A stretch of 64,000 nucleotides of DNA, taken from NCBI GenBank assembly GCA_021798875.1, contig JAJZBN010000002.1, positions 1 through 64,000 of the forward strand, in the 5' to 3' direction. Source of the stretch: a bacterium (lineage in GTDB: Bacteria; SZUA-79; Acidulodesulfobacterales; Acidulodesulfobacteraceae). This document shows, piece after piece, positions 31,918 through 41,854 of this stretch (the stretch's first letter is position 1; each line of letters starts with the position of its first letter). The translations under genes and the position numbers were made by a program. The notes under the pieces were generated by a model. That model saw only the letters and a list, made by a program, of their open reading frames with translations, ran no database searches and was not told the origin of the DNA.

Positions 31918-33469
31918 TGGATAACCCCGTCTTTATTTTTATGGCATTATAAAAAATCTTGTGATGATTCAGCATAGTTAAAAAATGTAAAACCGAGGGA
32001 TCTATTCTGTCTAAAAAGGGAGCAGGATAAAATCCCATTAAAAACATTAATATTATTAAAGGCAAGACGGTTATAATTTCTCGGAGGTTCATATCGTCGA
32101 AAAACTCGAGATGATGATCGTACGGCGCGATTTGATCATGAGGATCTTGAAACATGACTCTCTGAAACATCCACAATAAGTAAACCGCCGCAAAAATAAT
32201 ACCGCTGGTTGCAATAATAGTCAAAACAGGGTATGAACGGAACGAGCCTATTAAAATCAGAAATTCACCGATAAAACCGTTTAATCCGGGCAAACCGACG
32301 GATGCCAGGACGGAAGTTAAAAATAAAACAGTTAATATAGGAGCTTTTTTTGCTATTCCTCCTAAATCTTTAATCTGTCTCGTATGCATCCTCTCGTAAA
32401 TCATACCGACAAAAAGAAATAAGGCTCCGGTATCTACCCCATGATTTAACAACTGGTAAACGGCTCCATTTATGCTTATAGCGGTAAACGCAAACAATCC
32501 TACCATTATAAAGCCCATATGCGAAACGCTTGAAAACGCAACTAATCTTTTTAGGTCTTTCTGAACTATGGAAACAAATGCTCCGTATAAAATTCCTATA
32601 ACTCCTATTACTACGATATATGGAGCTAAAATCAATGCTGCATCAGGCAGTAAAGGAATCGCAAACCTGAAAAATCCGTAAATTCCGAACTTCAATAAAA
32701 CTCCTGCAAGTATAACGCTGCCTGCGGTAGGAGCTTCCGTATGAGCATCCGGCAGCCATGTATGAAACGGAAAAATCGGGACTTTAATTGCAAATCCAAG
32801 AAATAAGGCTATAAACAGCAGTATTTGTAAATTTACCGGAATATTAGTATTATACAGCCTAATTAAATTGAACGTAAAATTGCCCGTCTGTTGATAATGT
32901 ATTATAAATATATAAATTATGCCGAATAGCATTATTAAAGATCCTGCAAGGGTATAAAGAAAAAACTTTACCGCAGAATATATTCTTTTCCCGGTGCCCC
33001 ACATTCCTATAATAAAATACATTGGTATCAGCATAAATTCCCAAAAAACGTAAAACAACAGAACATCCAACGCGGCAAAAGTACCTAACATAAATGTTTC
33101 CAACAGAAGCATTAAGATAACGAATTCTTTAACATGGTCTTTTATGTATCTGTAACTTGACAGCAAAGAAACGAACGTCAATAAAGTCGTCAAAAGAATT
33201 AAAAAAAGGCTTATGCCGTCAATGCCTAAAAAATAAGATGCTCCGAACGACTGAATCCAGTTAAATTTTTCTATGAATTGAAACTTATACGTATCAGGTT
33301 TAAAATATCTAAACAGATAGCATGAGGCGATAAACTCGATAAGCGACAGTAACGTCGCAACATTTCTTAGCAATCCTTCGTTTTTCTTATTTATAGGCAG
33401 TAATATCAATACGGCGACGGTTGGAAAAAAAATCAGAATTGTTAAGATGTATTTCATAAAAAAAGCCAT
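31910..33469 (-). CDS. nuoM: NADH-quinone oxidoreductase subunit M
   Basis: This 519-residue proton-pumping subunit has about 14 membrane helices. It has F-Y-V-F-W-E-F-M-L-I-P near 139-149 (key Glu), F-A-I-K-V-P-I-F-P-F-H-T-W-L-P-D-A-H near 225-242 and D-L-K-R-L-V-A-F-S-S-V-S-H near 302-314. The start could be residue 1 or Met5. It is separated from nuoL by 65 bases. Confidence 0.94.
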   Translation of the reverse strand: MAFFMKYILTILIFFPTVAVLILLPINKKNEGLLRNVATLLSLIEFIASCYLFRYFKPDTYKFQFIEKFNWIQSFGASYFLGIDGISLFLILLTTLLTFVSLLSSYRYIKDHVKEFVILMLLLETFMLGTFAALDVLLFYVFWEFMLIPMYFIIGMWGTGKRIYSAVKFFLYTLAGSLIMLFGIIYIFIIHYQQTGNFTFNLIRLYNTNIPVNLQILLFIALFLGFAIKVPIFPFHTWLPDAHTEAPTAGSVILAGVLLKFGIYGFFRFAIPLLPDAALILAPYIVVIGVIGILYGAFVSIVQKDLKRLVAFSSVSHMGFIMVGLFAFTAISINGAVYQLLNHGVDTGALFLFVGMIYERMHTRQIKDLGGIAKKAPILTVLFLTSVLASVGLPGLNGFIGEFLILIGSFRSYPVLTIIATSGIIFAAVYLLWMFQRVMFQDPHDQIAPYDHHLEFFDDMNLREIITVLPLIILMFLMGFYPAPFLDRIDPSVLHFLTMLNHHKIFYNAIKIKTGLSNA

Positions 33470-33534
33470 TTTTATTTCCTTTATAGTTTATACGTTATCA
33501 TTATAGCGTTAATTTTATATATTATATGTTAGCG

Positions 33535-35418
33535 TTACCTTATAAAATAATAAAAAAGAACCGCCGCAACGCCTATAGAAAGCGTCAAAATATAGCTCAT
33601 CAGCATACCGTTTTGAATTTTTCTTGCTTTTACGGAAAAATTTCCAAACGCTCCGGCAATCCCGTTAACGGCGCCGTCTATTATCTTAATATCCACGACT
33701 TTCCAGAGAAAACCAAAAAAAACAAGCATTGGTTTGACGATTAGAAAATCATATATTTCGTCTATATAAACCTTATTATAAGAAAGTTCATAAACCGGTT
33801 TAAACATATTCTTTATTTTTTCAGGATCTATAGCCTTTTTAATATACAATAAATAAGCTATATATATTCCGATTAAACCCGCAGCTACGGAAATAGAGCT
33901 TAGAACATACCAAGGCATACTATTTACTATAGGAGCAAAATTTTTTGCATTCTGAAAATCTACATGCAGGAATTTATAAAATACAGAATGATTTAAAGGC
34001 GGTATTCCCAGAAAACCTATAGTAGAAGCTAAAACAGCCATTATTATCATAGGAATTGTCATAATTTTCGGGGACTCATGCACATGCAAACCTTTATCTA
34101 TTTTAGACTCTGCAAAAAAAGCTAAAAATATCAGCCTGAAAATATAAAAAGCCGTCATTAATGCCGCTACCTCTCCTACAGCCCATGCAAAATAATAACC
34201 CTTATTATAAACATCCGCTAATATAGCATCTTTAGAAAAAAATCCGGAAAAAGGAGGTATCCCCGACAGTGCAAGACCGCCTACTATGAAAGTAATTGCG
34301 GTAGTTTTCATTTTCGAGTATAGTCCGCCCATTTTTCTTAAATCCAATTCTCCGGAAAGCCCATGCATAACGCTGCCGGCCGTTAAAAAAAGCAGTCCTT
34401 TAAAAATAGCGTGGGATATAAGATGAAACATACCTGCCGTATATGAACCAATGCCAACCGCCATAAACATATAACCCAGCTGGCTGACGGTAGAATATGC
34501 TACTATTCTTTTTATATCATACTGAGTAAGAGCTATAAACGCCGCAAAAAATGCAGTAAACGTTCCTACTATAAGAACTACTTCGGAAGCCGTAGGCGAG
34601 TAAGAAAAGAGCACGTGAAATCTTGCTATCATATATACTCCGGCAGTGACCATAGTTGCTGCATGTATTAATGCGCTGACGGGAGTAGGTCCTTCCATTG
34701 CATCCGGCAGCCATACATGCAAAGGGAATTGCGCCGATTTACCTACAGCTCCAGCAAACAACAATAGCGCTATCACGGTTACGGTCAGTGTCGGCATTGT
34801 AGGCACCATAGCAAATATTTTTTCGTAATTAAGAGTTTTAGTCGTCATAAATAAAAGGAATATTCCCGTTGCAAAACCAAAATCCCCGACTCTGTTTACT
34901 ATGAAAGCTTTTTTGCCTGCATCCGAGGCAGACTTTTTTTCATACCAGAATCCTATAAGAATGTATGAACAAAATCCGACAGCTTCCCAAAATACGTATA
35001 GTAAAAGCACGTTATTAGAGATAACGAGCATTATCATCGAAAACACGAACAGATTTAAAAATGAAAAATATCTTGAAAATCCCTTATCGTCCTGCATATA
35101 TCCTATGGAGTATATATGTACCAGCGTACTTACACCTGTCACCATAACGAGCATGATTACGGAAAGTCTGTCGATAACGGCTGAAACTCCTACTTTTAAC
35201 GTTCCCGCATGCACCCATGGATAAAGAGTATCGGTAAAGCCGTGAGAATATGCGACTATAAAAAACAGAATAACTGACAGAATAAAGGATATTCCTATAA
35301 AAGCGCTGGCTAAATATCCGGAAAACCCTTTAAGATATCTTCCGAATAAACCCCATAACAGCCACCCTGCAAGCGGAAATAAAGGAATGAGCCATGTAAT
35401 AGTTGTTTTGAAATCCAT
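33535..35418 (-). CDS. nuoL: NADH-quinone oxidoreductase subunit L
   Basis: This 627-residue proton-pumping subunit has V-F-W-E-A-V-G-F-C-S-Y near 143-153, the K-S-A-Q-F-P-L-H-V-W-L-P-D-A-M-E-G-P-T-P block near 227-246 and D-I-K-R-I-V-A-Y-S-T-V-S-Q near 302-314. The long C-terminal region with the lateral amphipathic helix (from about 530) is present, as in full-length NuoL. Confidence 0.95.
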   Translation of the reverse strand: MDFKTTITWLIPLFPLAGWLLWGLFGRYLKGFSGYLASAFIGISFILSVILFFIVAYSHGFTDTLYPWVHAGTLKVGVSAVIDRLSVIMLVMVTGVSTLVHIYSIGYMQDDKGFSRYFSFLNLFVFSMIMLVISNNVLLLYVFWEAVGFCSYILIGFWYEKKSASDAGKKAFIVNRVGDFGFATGIFLLFMTTKTLNYEKIFAMVPTMPTLTVTVIALLLFAGAVGKSAQFPLHVWLPDAMEGPTPVSALIHAATMVTAGVYMIARFHVLFSYSPTASEVVLIVGTFTAFFAAFIALTQYDIKRIVAYSTVSQLGYMFMAVGIGSYTAGMFHLISHAIFKGLLFLTAGSVMHGLSGELDLRKMGGLYSKMKTTAITFIVGGLALSGIPPFSGFFSKDAILADVYNKGYYFAWAVGEVAALMTAFYIFRLIFLAFFAESKIDKGLHVHESPKIMTIPMIIMAVLASTIGFLGIPPLNHSVFYKFLHVDFQNAKNFAPIVNSMPWYVLSSISVAAGLIGIYIAYLLYIKKAIDPEKIKNMFKPVYELSYNKVYIDEIYDFLIVKPMLVFFGFLWKVVDIKIIDGAVNGIAGAFGNFSVKARKIQNGMLMSYILTLSIGVAAVLFYYFIR

Positions 35419-35438
35419 TTTATTAACTACCTTTTATA

Positions 35439-35732
35439 TTAATTTTTTAATTCGTTTGCTTTATCCATGTCGACAGTTCCTTTTTCTCTGTAAAAAGCAA
35501 CTATTATACCGAGTGCCACAGCGGCCTCTGCTGCAGCAACAACCATTACGAAAATGACGAATATATCGCCCGAAATAAGATTTAAACGGTTCGATACCGC
35601 TACAAAGCCGAGATTTGCGGCATTAAACATTAACTCTAAACTCATAAAAACAATTATTAAATTTTTTCGCATAAGAACTCCCAAGGCACCTATGCAAAAA
35701 ATAATTCCAGCCACTATTAAATAGTTATTCAT
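35439..35732 (-). CDS. nuoK: NADH-quinone oxidoreductase subunit K
   Basis: This 97-residue protein has three membrane helices. It includes the conserved membrane Glu in S-L-E-L-M-F-N-A-A-N near 31-40 and V-A-A-A-E-A-A-V-A-L-G near 65-75, the two glutamates of the proton channel. It lies between nuoL and nuoJ in the usual order. Confidence 0.94.
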   Translation of the reverse strand: MNNYLIVAGIIFCIGALGVLMRKNLIIVFMSLELMFNAANLGFVAVSNRLNLISGDIFVIFVMVVAAAEAAVALGIIVAFYREKGTVDMDKANELKN

Positions 35733-35759
35733 ATATTATCACCCGACTTTTCAAGACGT

Positions 35760-36263
35760 TTAAAGTTTTTTCTTGGCAAATAAATATGCACCTATAATCG
35801 CTACAAAAAGCAGTATAGAAGCAATTTCAAAAGACAGAGTATATTTAGTAAATAAAAAATTCCCTATAACCTGCGTATTGCCGATTTTATTTATTACAGA
35901 GTGAGTAAATATACCGGTAGGCTTTTTAGTCATTCCGTTTACCGTATATATAACTATTTCCCCAAACAAAACTATTGCAATAATTATTCCTATAATTTTC
36001 TGATGAAAATCAGTCTTGACGGCGTTTAATCTTGAAATATTTAAAAGCATTATAACCAATACTACAAGTACCATTATCGCTCCAGCATAAACCAGTATTT
36101 GCATTACTGCAAGAAACTGCATATCTAAAAGTACGTAAAAACCTGCAAGCGCAAAAAAACAAAGTACTAAATAAAGCGCGGAAGTCAATGGATTTTTCAT
36201 AGATATAACCATCAACGCAGAAAAAATAGCAATAAACGCAAAAATGTAGAAAAGTGCTTCCAC
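35760..36263 (-). CDS. nuoJ: NADH-quinone oxidoreductase subunit J
   Basis: This 167-residue protein has five membrane helices. It includes P-L-T-S-A-L-Y-L-V-L near 25-34 and the π-bulge helix L-V-Y-A-G-A-I-M-V-L-V-V-L-V-I-M-L near 57-73, diagnostic of NuoJ. Some 27 bases separate it from nuoK. Confidence 0.93.
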   Translation of the reverse strand: MEALFYIFAFIAIFSALMVISMKNPLTSALYLVLCFFALAGFYVLLDMQFLAVMQILVYAGAIMVLVVLVIMLLNISRLNAVKTDFHQKIIGIIIAIVLFGEIVIYTVNGMTKKPTGIFTHSVINKIGNTQVIGNFLFTKYTLSFEIASILLFVAIIGAYLFAKKKL

Positions 36264-36280
36264 GATTAATACCTCAAGTT

Positions 36281-36796
36281 TTATCTAGATTTAATTAATT
36301 TATCTATGCCGTAAATGCCTTCATCCCGCGTATAAAATGCAACCTCGTAATCGGCTCCAAGACTGATAGCTTCCTCGGGACATATTTCTTCGCAGTAACC
36401 GCAGCAGATGCATCTTAATAAATCTATTTCAAATGAAGACGGATGACGTCTTCCGTCGTTATAGATTCCTTTGTTCAAATTATCTAAACTGTGATTTTGC
36501 TTTTGTCTTTCCGTAAGTTCGTGTTCTATTCCGTAGTCCACGTAACCGGTTTTTATTTTTATCGCTTCGGAAGGACATACGGTCTCGCATAAAATACAAG
36601 ATACGCATCTTAAAGAACCGTCAGGATTAACGTTAAGATGAGGAAAAGCCCTGAATCTTTCGGCTATCCTTAGATGCTCTTTTGGATACTGAAACGTTAC
36701 GGGTTTTTGAAAAAAAGTTTTAATAGTCGTTTTAAGACCTATTAAGAAATTTTTAGAAATCTCCAAAATCGACTTTTCTTGTTTTTGGGTATTCAT
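36281..36796 (-). CDS. nuoI: NADH-quinone oxidoreductase subunit I
   Basis: This 171-residue peripheral-arm subunit carries clusters N6a and N6b: C-V-S-C-I-L-C-E-T-V-C-P near 64-75 and C-I-C-C-G-Y-C-E-E-I-C-P near 128-139. It has the characteristic NuoI start with an amphipathic helix that contacts the membrane arm. It follows nuoH by three bases. Confidence 0.94.
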   Translation of the reverse strand: MNTQKQEKSILEISKNFLIGLKTTIKTFFQKPVTFQYPKEHLRIAERFRAFPHLNVNPDGSLRCVSCILCETVCPSEAIKIKTGYVDYGIEHELTERQKQNHSLDNLNKGIYNDGRRHPSSFEIDLLRCICCGYCEEICPEEAISLGADYEVAFYTRDEGIYGIDKLIKSR

Positions 36797-36799
36797 TTG

Positions 36800-37786
36800 T
36801 TATCCTTTAAGCAAAACCATTACGAATCCTGTTACTATAATATTTGCAAGAGCTATCGGAAGCAGAAACTTCCACCCGAAATCCATAAGTTCGTCGTATC
36901 TAAGTCTTGGATACGTCCATCTCAGCCATAAATAAATAAGTATTACAAAAAATACTTTTATCAAAAACCATATAACCGGCGGTAAAAAAGGGCCCTGCCA
37001 GCCGCCTAAAAACAAAGTCGTAATTACTGCGCTGTTTACCACCATCTGAGCATATTCGCCGATAAAATAGAAAGCGAATTCCATACTGGAGTATTCCGTG
37101 TGAAAACCTGCGACGATTTCTCCTTCCGCCTCGCCTATATCAAAAGGAACCCTGTTCATTTCCGCTGTTGAAGCTATTAAATAAAGAAGAAACCCGACAG
37201 GCTGATAAACAACAAACCATATGTGAGATTGCTCGGAAACTATTTTAGACAAGCTTAGGTCTCCGGCAATCATTATTATACCTACAATAGAAAGCACAAG
37301 TGCAATTTCGTAGCTTACCATTTGAGCGGCGGTCCTTATGCCTCCAAGAAGAGAGTATTTGCTGTTAGATGCCCAACCTCCTATAACTACTCCGTAAACG
37401 CCTAAAGAAGTCAGCGCAAGAATAAAAAGTATCCCGACGTTTACGTCCGTTATTTGAAGGGGTACGATATGCCCCATAATTTTTATAGGCGCTCCGAACG
37501 GTATTACGGCGAAAGTAGTTAAAGCCGGTATTACTACTAATATAGGAGCCAAAATAAATAAAAACTTATTAGCTTCGCTAGGTATAATATCTTCTTTAAA
37601 AAATAGTTTAATGCCGTCTGCTATTGGCTGCAGAAACCCGTGAAATCCTGCTTCCATAGGACCCATTCTGTTTTGTATCCTGGCTGCGATTTTGCGTTCT
37701 AAGAGAGTTAAATAAGCGGCCGACAACAGCAGTCCTGCAAACACTATTAATATTTTAATAACCTCAGCAATAAGCCAAAAGAGCAT
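36800..37786 (-). CDS. nuoH: NADH-quinone oxidoreductase subunit H
   Basis: This 328-residue subunit has eight membrane helices and lines the quinone chamber. It has the E-R-K-I-A-A-R-I-Q-N-R-M-G-P near 30-43, L-Q-P-I-A-D-G-I-K-L-F-F-K-E near 52-65, and E-M-N-R-V-P-F-D-I-G-E-A-E-G-E near 208-222 motifs. All conserved charged residues of the E-channel loop are visible. Confidence 0.95.
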   Translation of the reverse strand: MLFWLIAEVIKILIVFAGLLLSAAYLTLLERKIAARIQNRMGPMEAGFHGFLQPIADGIKLFFKEDIIPSEANKFLFILAPILVVIPALTTFAVIPFGAPIKIMGHIVPLQITDVNVGILFILALTSLGVYGVVIGGWASNSKYSLLGGIRTAAQMVSYEIALVLSIVGIIMIAGDLSLSKIVSEQSHIWFVVYQPVGFLLYLIASTAEMNRVPFDIGEAEGEIVAGFHTEYSSMEFAFYFIGEYAQMVVNSAVITTLFLGGWQGPFLPPVIWFLIKVFFVILIYLWLRWTYPRLRYDELMDFGWKFLLPIALANIIVTGFVMVLLKG

Positions 37787-37800
37787 TTTTATGTTACCTT

Positions 37801-39924
37801 TTAATAATATAGTTTTGTTCTATCGTTAAAGTAAAATTTGCTTCTGCCTTTAATTTTATTGTAATATGTCACGTTTCCGCTTTTAACGGAATTTAAAAAA
37901 TCTTCTGTTTCTTTAAAATTATATGGACTATTAATTTTTAACGAAATTTCGGTGAATACGTCGGTTAAACTATATCTGTAAATGCCAAAATTAAATTCGT
38001 TATTTACGTTTATAATTTTGCCTTCAAAATTTTCATAATACGTATTTTCTTCCTCCAAAAAGTCTTTAACCGGTATAACAACATCCGCCATAGCCGACAA
38101 AAGGCTTGTTTTAGATGAAAAAACGGCTAAAAATTCTAGATTGGAACTGTTGCGTATTATTTCTTTTCCGTAATCGTCGTCTTGTAAATCTCCGATATAT
38201 ATGAGATTTTTAATTCTGCCTGTATCCATGCCGGCTATTATTTCTTTAAAACCGACGGCATCGTCCGAAGGATAAACGCCTGCAGTTAAAAGCCCTCTAT
38301 AGTTCGACGGCTTCATGAGAGGAAATAAATATACCGTTTTTTCCTGCTTGCGCAAAAATTGAACAATTTCCTGCAATATTAAAAAATCCTTATTCATATG
38401 TATAGCAGACATTATCGAATCTCCTATTATAAAGGAAATACAGCCTGCATCCGCAATTACTTCTATAATTGATTTGCATACATCGTCTAAATCGGTTTGT
38501 TCTTTATTTAGGGTCATCCGCATTTTATTTAAATATGTTTCAAAAAATGATGCATCTATATCTTTTTTAGAACAGGCAATGTCTTCAAATCTGGAAAAGG
38601 AACGAACCATTTCTGCCTTTCCCGTTTTTGGATTTATTATAAAAAGCCTTCCTCCATGCTCTCTGCGCGTTTTTAAAATATCGTATGCCGCAAAAGGAAT
38701 CTCGTCTTCTATACTGCCAAAATACAACATGACTTCGGAATTTTTAATATCATTTATGTTGAAATTTTCCTCGAAAGAGAACAATCTTTTAAAATTTAAA
38801 AAATTTTTTCTGTATAATTCGGAAGCGGCAATATCAAAATGTTTTAGTTTTAAAGTATTCTTAATAAATTCTAAAGAAGCTTTACCTCCGTTAATTGAAA
38901 TATTCGGCGAAATCAAAACCGCCGAAGTCTCTACGGCATTATCAGCTTGAATACCTTTCATTCTTAAACTAAACTCTTCTGCGGCTTTTTCCAGCGTAAC
39001 TTCTTCCAAGGCCGACTTTTTCTTGATATATGGATTAGCAATATAATAGCTTTCGCAATCGCCGCTAATTGCAGGATAGAAAAAACCGGATTTGCAAAGA
39101 TATCCTCCAAAAGGAGCATTCGTCCTCACTAAAGATTCATCGTGCGCGTATCTATAGTATTCTATTCTGCAGGCAGCCGAACATTTATCGCAAATCGACG
39201 AAAACGGATTTTCCTGCCAGTATCTTTCTTTAAATTTTGAAGGCTTCGAAACTAATGCGCCTACCGGACATACTTCAACGCAATTACCGCAATAATAGCA
39301 GTCTAAACGATCGGGTTCAACTGAAATTTCTTCAAAAGAACACCCTTCCGCAGGCTGAGAACCAAGCTGTGTTTTAGTGTCTGTTTTAAGTCCTATATAA
39401 CCGTTATTCCCTTTGTCTTTCATCTGAAGAAACGGATTACCGTACATGTCGCCGCAAACCCTGATGCATCTAGAACATAAAACGCATCTTGTTGCGTTGT
39501 ATTCTATTAAATCGCTTTTAAAAATTTTAGTCCTGTCTGGACAAATTTTTTTATCTTTCTGAGTAGTTACCCCAAATTCAAACGTTAAATCCTGCAAAAG
39601 ACAGTCTCCGGATTTGTCACAGACCGGACAGTCAAGCGGATGATCCAATAACAGTTGCGAAATAACTTCTTTTCTTATTTCCCATAATTTTTCCGTTTCG
39701 GTATATATTTCATATCCTTCTTTAACTTTGGCGACGCAGGAAGGCAGCGGATTTTTTAAGTCCTTAACCTCCACTACGCAAACCCTGCAGGAACCTATCG
39801 GTTTGATTCTTTTTAGATAGCACAAAACGGGTATTTTGATTCCCGCTTGAGAGGCAGCTTCTAAAATAGTCAATCCTGACTGAGTTATAATTTTTTTTCC
39901 GTTTATAGTGATTTCTATATCCAT
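37801..39924 (-). CDS. nuoG: NADH-quinone oxidoreductase subunit G-like
   Basis: In this 707-residue protein, an N-terminal [2Fe-2S] ferredoxin domain (Cys in V-L-C-Y, G-S-C-R-V-C, P-S-C) is followed by the His-ligated cluster motif H-P-L-D-C-P-V-C-D-K-S-G-D-C near 97-110. Two 4Fe-4S sites come next, C-V-L-C-S-R-C-I-R-V-C and C-Y-Y-C-G-N-C-V-E-V-C-P. The molybdopterin-oxidoreductase-like part starts with C-D-K-C-S-A-A-C and is a degenerate body, as in all NuoG. It is preceded by the flavoprotein gene with nine bases between. It would pass electrons from whatever flavin module is used here to NuoI. Confidence 0.9.
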   Translation of the reverse strand: MDIEITINGKKIITQSGLTILEAASQAGIKIPVLCYLKRIKPIGSCRVCVVEVKDLKNPLPSCVAKVKEGYEIYTETEKLWEIRKEVISQLLLDHPLDCPVCDKSGDCLLQDLTFEFGVTTQKDKKICPDRTKIFKSDLIEYNATRCVLCSRCIRVCGDMYGNPFLQMKDKGNNGYIGLKTDTKTQLGSQPAEGCSFEEISVEPDRLDCYYCGNCVEVCPVGALVSKPSKFKERYWQENPFSSICDKCSAACRIEYYRYAHDESLVRTNAPFGGYLCKSGFFYPAISGDCESYYIANPYIKKKSALEEVTLEKAAEEFSLRMKGIQADNAVETSAVLISPNISINGGKASLEFIKNTLKLKHFDIAASELYRKNFLNFKRLFSFEENFNINDIKNSEVMLYFGSIEDEIPFAAYDILKTRREHGGRLFIINPKTGKAEMVRSFSRFEDIACSKKDIDASFFETYLNKMRMTLNKEQTDLDDVCKSIIEVIADAGCISFIIGDSIMSAIHMNKDFLILQEIVQFLRKQEKTVYLFPLMKPSNYRGLLTAGVYPSDDAVGFKEIIAGMDTGRIKNLIYIGDLQDDDYGKEIIRNSSNLEFLAVFSSKTSLLSAMADVVIPVKDFLEEENTYYENFEGKIINVNNEFNFGIYRYSLTDVFTEISLKINSPYNFKETEDFLNSVKSGNVTYYNKIKGRSKFYFNDRTKLYY

Positions 39925-39933
39925 AATGATGTC

Positions 39934-41841
39934 CTAATCCTCAAACTTAACAAGCATAAGATAATAACATCTCATGCATCTCGTCGCTTCGTAAACCGCA
40001 TCGTCGTTCGTAAACCCTTTATCTGCTTCTTCAAAACTTTTTATACGTTCTTTAACTGGCTTAATTATCTGTTTTGGTGCGAAATTTCCCGGCGGCATAT
40101 CGGCATTTTTAATTACTTCGTTTTTATCGTAAACGCCTATAGCCTCAAATAGATTTTCAAAAAGACAGTCGTCCGTAGGAGTGAACGTTCCTGTTCTTAT
40201 ATACTGGTCTATTCTTCTTGCAGCATTTTTTCCGTCCCTATTTGAATCAACTATGCTGATAGGTCCTGTTAAAGCGTCGCCTCCGGCAAAAACGCCTGGC
40301 ATATCGGTCATAAAAGTAAATTTGTCGGCAGAAATAGTCTTTCCTTTCACTATTTTTATTTCAGGTACGTCTTTAAGACAGTCGAAATCGGGCACCTGTC
40401 CTATAGCCATAATAAAATCATCCGTTTCTATGTCAAAATCGGTATCCGGCACTTCTACCGGACTTTTCCTTCCGCTTGCATCTATTTCACCAAGTTTCAT
40501 TTTTCTGCATCTTACGCCAGTAACTCTGCCGTTTTCATGAAGAATAGCAACCGGATTCGTCAAAAATTCAAACTTAACTCCTTCTTCAATCGCCGTTTCA
40601 AGTTCGTCGTATGCAGCCGGCATCTCTTCTTTACTTCTTCTGTAAACTACCGTTACGTCTTTATACCCTAACCTTACGGCAGTCCTGCAGCAGTCTATAG
40701 CGACGTTCCCGCCGCCCTCTATAATAACTTTTTTGCCAATATCAATTTTTTGTCCAAGATTTACTTTTCTTAAAAATTCGACTCCGTCGAAAAAACCTTT
40801 TAAATTATCGTTTTCGCCGGGCAGATTAATATTCTGTCCTAAATGTGCTCCTATTCCAAGGAATACTGCTTTGAATCCCTGCCCGAAAAGGTCTTTTATA
40901 GTAAAATCTTTCCCGAGTCTGCTGTTTAACTTATATTCTATTCCGGTGGAAAGTATATAACCTATTTCCGCATCTAAAAAATGTTTTGGAAGCCTGAATT
41001 TAGGAATTCCGACGTTCATCATGCCGCCAAGAACGGGTAGAGCTTCGAATATAACTGGTTTATACCCCATTAATCTCAAATAATAAGCGCAGCTTAAACC
41101 TGCCGGACCGGAACCTACTATAGCAACTTTAATATTATTATCTTTTATTTTAAAATCAGGCTTATAATTGGAATAAAAAACTTCGTCTGCCGCAAATCTT
41201 CTTATTAGGCAAATTTGAATGGAATCATCTATATTTGCCCTGCGGCAGTTATCCTGACACGGGTGAAAACAAGTTCTTCCTAATATTCCTGCAAGCGGAG
41301 TGTTTCTTCTTGCCGACTGTAAAGCGTCTTCATATCTGCCGTCCCTGACTCTTTCCATCCAGTTAGGTATATCTAATTTTGAAGGGCAACCGTTAATACA
41401 GGGAGCGGTAACGTGAGCTATATAATCCCCTCTTTTTATTATTTCTTTACTTTTTATAACTTTTTCAAAGTCTTCCCTGTAATTATCGATAAGTTCAACT
41501 ACGGAAGAAGGTCCTATAGTTCCCACGGTACATTTTGAAGACGACATAATCCAATCACAAAGGTTTCTTAACCTATCTATGTCTTCAATTATAGCTTTTC
41601 CTATGCAGATATTTTCTAAAATTTCCGAAGCTACGTCGGTTCCATTCTTGCAAGGAACACACACGCCGCATGATATTTTCTGCAATTCTTGCATGTAGCA
41701 TCTTGCAAGATCAACCTTATTGTCTTTTTCGTCCAATAAAGCTACGCCCGTCCAATTTAATACAGACGATATTTTTTTATGACCCGAACGTTCAAAAAAA
41801 TTCAGATCTAACCTGTCGCTTAATTTATCTATTATTTTCAT
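39934..41841 (-). CDS. Fusion of the NuoF Fe-S (N3) domain with a GltD-like NAD(P)H:flavin oxidoreductase
   Basis: From the preferred ATG at 41841 the protein has 635 residues. A longer frame to 41904 would overlap nuoD by 50 bases. Residues 50-130 match only the C-terminal domain of NuoF, with the N3 cluster ligands C-G-V-C-V-P-C (58-64) and K-C-T-V-G (104). The NADH/FMN Rossmann and SLBB domains of NuoF are absent. From about 145 the protein is like the glutamate synthase small subunit: C-I-N-G-C-P, C-x3-C-x3-C (191-199), FAD loop G-S-G-P-A-G (243-248), an NAD(P)H loop G-G-G-N-V-A, and a final G-G-D-A-L-T-G-P. A C-terminal C-M-R-C follows. It sits between nuoD and nuoG, where nuoE/nuoF normally lie, and so is the likely electron-input subunit. 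Donor preference (NADH or NADPH) is not readable. Confidence 0.85.
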   Translation of the reverse strand: MKIIDKLSDRLDLNFFERSGHKKISSVLNWTGVALLDEKDNKVDLARCYMQELQKISCGVCVPCKNGTDVASEILENICIGKAIIEDIDRLRNLCDWIMSSSKCTVGTIGPSSVVELIDNYREDFEKVIKSKEIIKRGDYIAHVTAPCINGCPSKLDIPNWMERVRDGRYEDALQSARRNTPLAGILGRTCFHPCQDNCRRANIDDSIQICLIRRFAADEVFYSNYKPDFKIKDNNIKVAIVGSGPAGLSCAYYLRLMGYKPVIFEALPVLGGMMNVGIPKFRLPKHFLDAEIGYILSTGIEYKLNSRLGKDFTIKDLFGQGFKAVFLGIGAHLGQNINLPGENDNLKGFFDGVEFLRKVNLGQKIDIGKKVIIEGGGNVAIDCCRTAVRLGYKDVTVVYRRSKEEMPAAYDELETAIEEGVKFEFLTNPVAILHENGRVTGVRCRKMKLGEIDASGRKSPVEVPDTDFDIETDDFIMAIGQVPDFDCLKDVPEIKIVKGKTISADKFTFMTDMPGVFAGGDALTGPISIVDSNRDGKNAARRIDQYIRTGTFTPTDDCLFENLFEAIGVYDKNEVIKNADMPPGNFAPKQIIKPVKERIKSFEEADKGFTNDDAVYEATRCMRCYYLMLVKFED

Positions 41842-41854
41842 AATTAATTTATTT

